Shown one piece after another: positions 5,716 through 6,049 of a stretch of DNA of 6,049 nt. The position numbers and the translations under genes are program-made. The first letter of the stretch is position 1. Each line of letters starts with the position of its first letter. This DNA is from CAZRIE01 sp964600075 (GTDB taxonomy: Bacteria > Bacteroidota > Bacteroidia > Flavobacteriales > Flavobacteriaceae), in the NCBI GenBank assembly GCA_964600075.1, contig CAZRIE010000173.1, positions 1 through 6,049 on the forward strand, in the 5' to 3' direction. The notes below the pieces were generated by a model. It searched no databases and was not told the DNA's origin. It saw nothing but the letters and a program-made list of their open reading frames with translations.

Positions 5716-5840
5716 GCAACCAGGTAAATTCGTTTTTCCATAGAAAAAAAGAAGTAATTTGTAGTAGACTTGTCCAATACTGGAGTGGCCTCTTTTTGCT
5801 ACTTTTAACGGACGAAAACCCCGAACTTATAGAAGCCGAT

Positions 5841-6049
5841 ATGCACTATCAAAAAAAAGGAATAAGCAATCAAACCTTATTAGCATTATACGAACGCATG
5901 TTAAAACCGCGGATGATAGAGGAAAAAATGCTGATTTTATTACGTCAGGGAAAGATTTCAAAGTGGTTCAGCGGTATTGGTCGAGAAGCAATTTTAGTAG
6001 GTGTATCAAGCACTATGCTGCCCGAGGAGTATATATTGCCCATGCATCG
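5841..6049 (+). CDS. Thiamine-diphosphate-dependent 2-oxoacid dehydrogenase E1 component, alpha-type N-terminus (3' end off the window)
   Basis: The first 69 codons of an E1 dehydrogenase of the branched-chain 2-oxoacid / pyruvate dehydrogenase class, which decarboxylates a 2-oxoacid on thiamine diphosphate and passes the acyl group to E2. Visible blocks are LLALYERMLKPRMIEEKM (13-30), LLRQGKISKWFSGIGREA (33-50) and EEYILPMH (62-69), the expected alpha-subunit N-terminus. Flavobacterial versions are often one alpha-beta fusion of about 650-690 residues, but the rest lies outside the window, so fusion cannot be judged. The frame is open back to 5622 but ATG 5841 is the only ATG ahead of the conserved region and gives a normal length; TTG codons at 5796, 5697 and 5673 are unlikely starts. 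The substrate cannot be told from this fragment. Confidence 0.9.
   Translation, partial: MHYQKKGISNQTLLALYERMLKPRMIEEKMLILLRQGKISKWFSGIGREAILVGVSSTMLPEEYILPMH

Larger units (their letters stand above)
5491..5840. other. Divergent intergenic region between the dioxygenase and E1 genes
   Basis: This 350-base gap holds, from left to right, the short leader and -7 box of the dioxygenase, a GC-rich palindromic element (5609-5715), and an AT-rich leader of the E1 gene. A 78-codon open frame on the minus strand (5777-5541) is rejected as a gene because it runs through the palindromic element and has low-complexity composition. For E1, TAATTTG at 5755-5761 is one base short of the TAnnTTTG spacing and has no clear -33 partner, so I do not call a promoter there. 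Confidence 0.6.

Noticed and set aside
5541..5777. 78-codon minus-strand open frame in the dioxygenase/E1 gap
   Set aside because: It runs through the palindromic element, has a skewed Pro/Leu/Ser/Arg-rich composition, matches no family I know, and is placed between divergent promoters.
5622..5840. N-terminal extension of the E1 gene upstream of 5841
   Set aside because: The frame is open, but has no ATG, passes through the palindromic element, and the 5841 start already gives the normal family N-terminus.

Overview
The window looks like an ordinary, gene-dense chromosomal stretch from a marine-type member of the Flavobacteriaceae (Bacteroidota). The evidence is the protein families and their flavour (SUI1-like initiation factor, DUF1835 protein, flavobacterial nucleoside phosphorylase, Ca3427-like binding protein, E1 dehydrogenase with the KISKWFSGIG motif), AT-rich leaders without clear Shine-Dalgarno sequences, and perfect matches to the Bacteroidota -7 promoter box TAnnTTTG. 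I cannot name the genus from sequence alone.

Layout from left to right. The 5' part of rlmF (23S rRNA adenine-N6 methyltransferase) runs leftward off the edge (418 to 1). A 268-base divergent gap follows, with three consecutive hairpins, a possible -7 box and a fragment resembling a dispersed intergenic repeat. Next is ung (uracil-DNA glycosylase) on the + strand. Its last 14 bases overlap the end of a leftward operon made of a DUF1835 protein (4086-3154), a uridine-phosphorylase-like nucleoside phosphorylase (3146-2280) and a signal-peptide-less Ca3427-like PBP2 protein (2190-1339). A 26-codon reading frame lies between the last two. A second leftward pair follows upstream: an isopenicillin N synthase family 2-oxoglutarate/Fe(II) dioxygenase (5490-4540) and, after 3 bases, a SUI1/eIF1-like factor (4536-4207). 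A 350-base divergent gap then holds a GC-rich, palindrome-rich element and a good -7 box for the dioxygenase. The window ends in the first 69 codons of a thiamine-diphosphate-dependent 2-oxoacid dehydrogenase E1 gene on the + strand.

Most of this is housekeeping: rRNA modification, uracil repair, pyrimidine salvage, translation initiation and 2-oxoacid oxidation. I see no defence system, mobile element, CRISPR array, tRNA or rRNA. The least understood part is the DUF1835 / phosphorylase / cytosolic binding-protein operon, where a periplasmic-binding-protein fold occurs without an export signal or a transporter. The two divergent gaps hold structured DNA that the genes do not explain.
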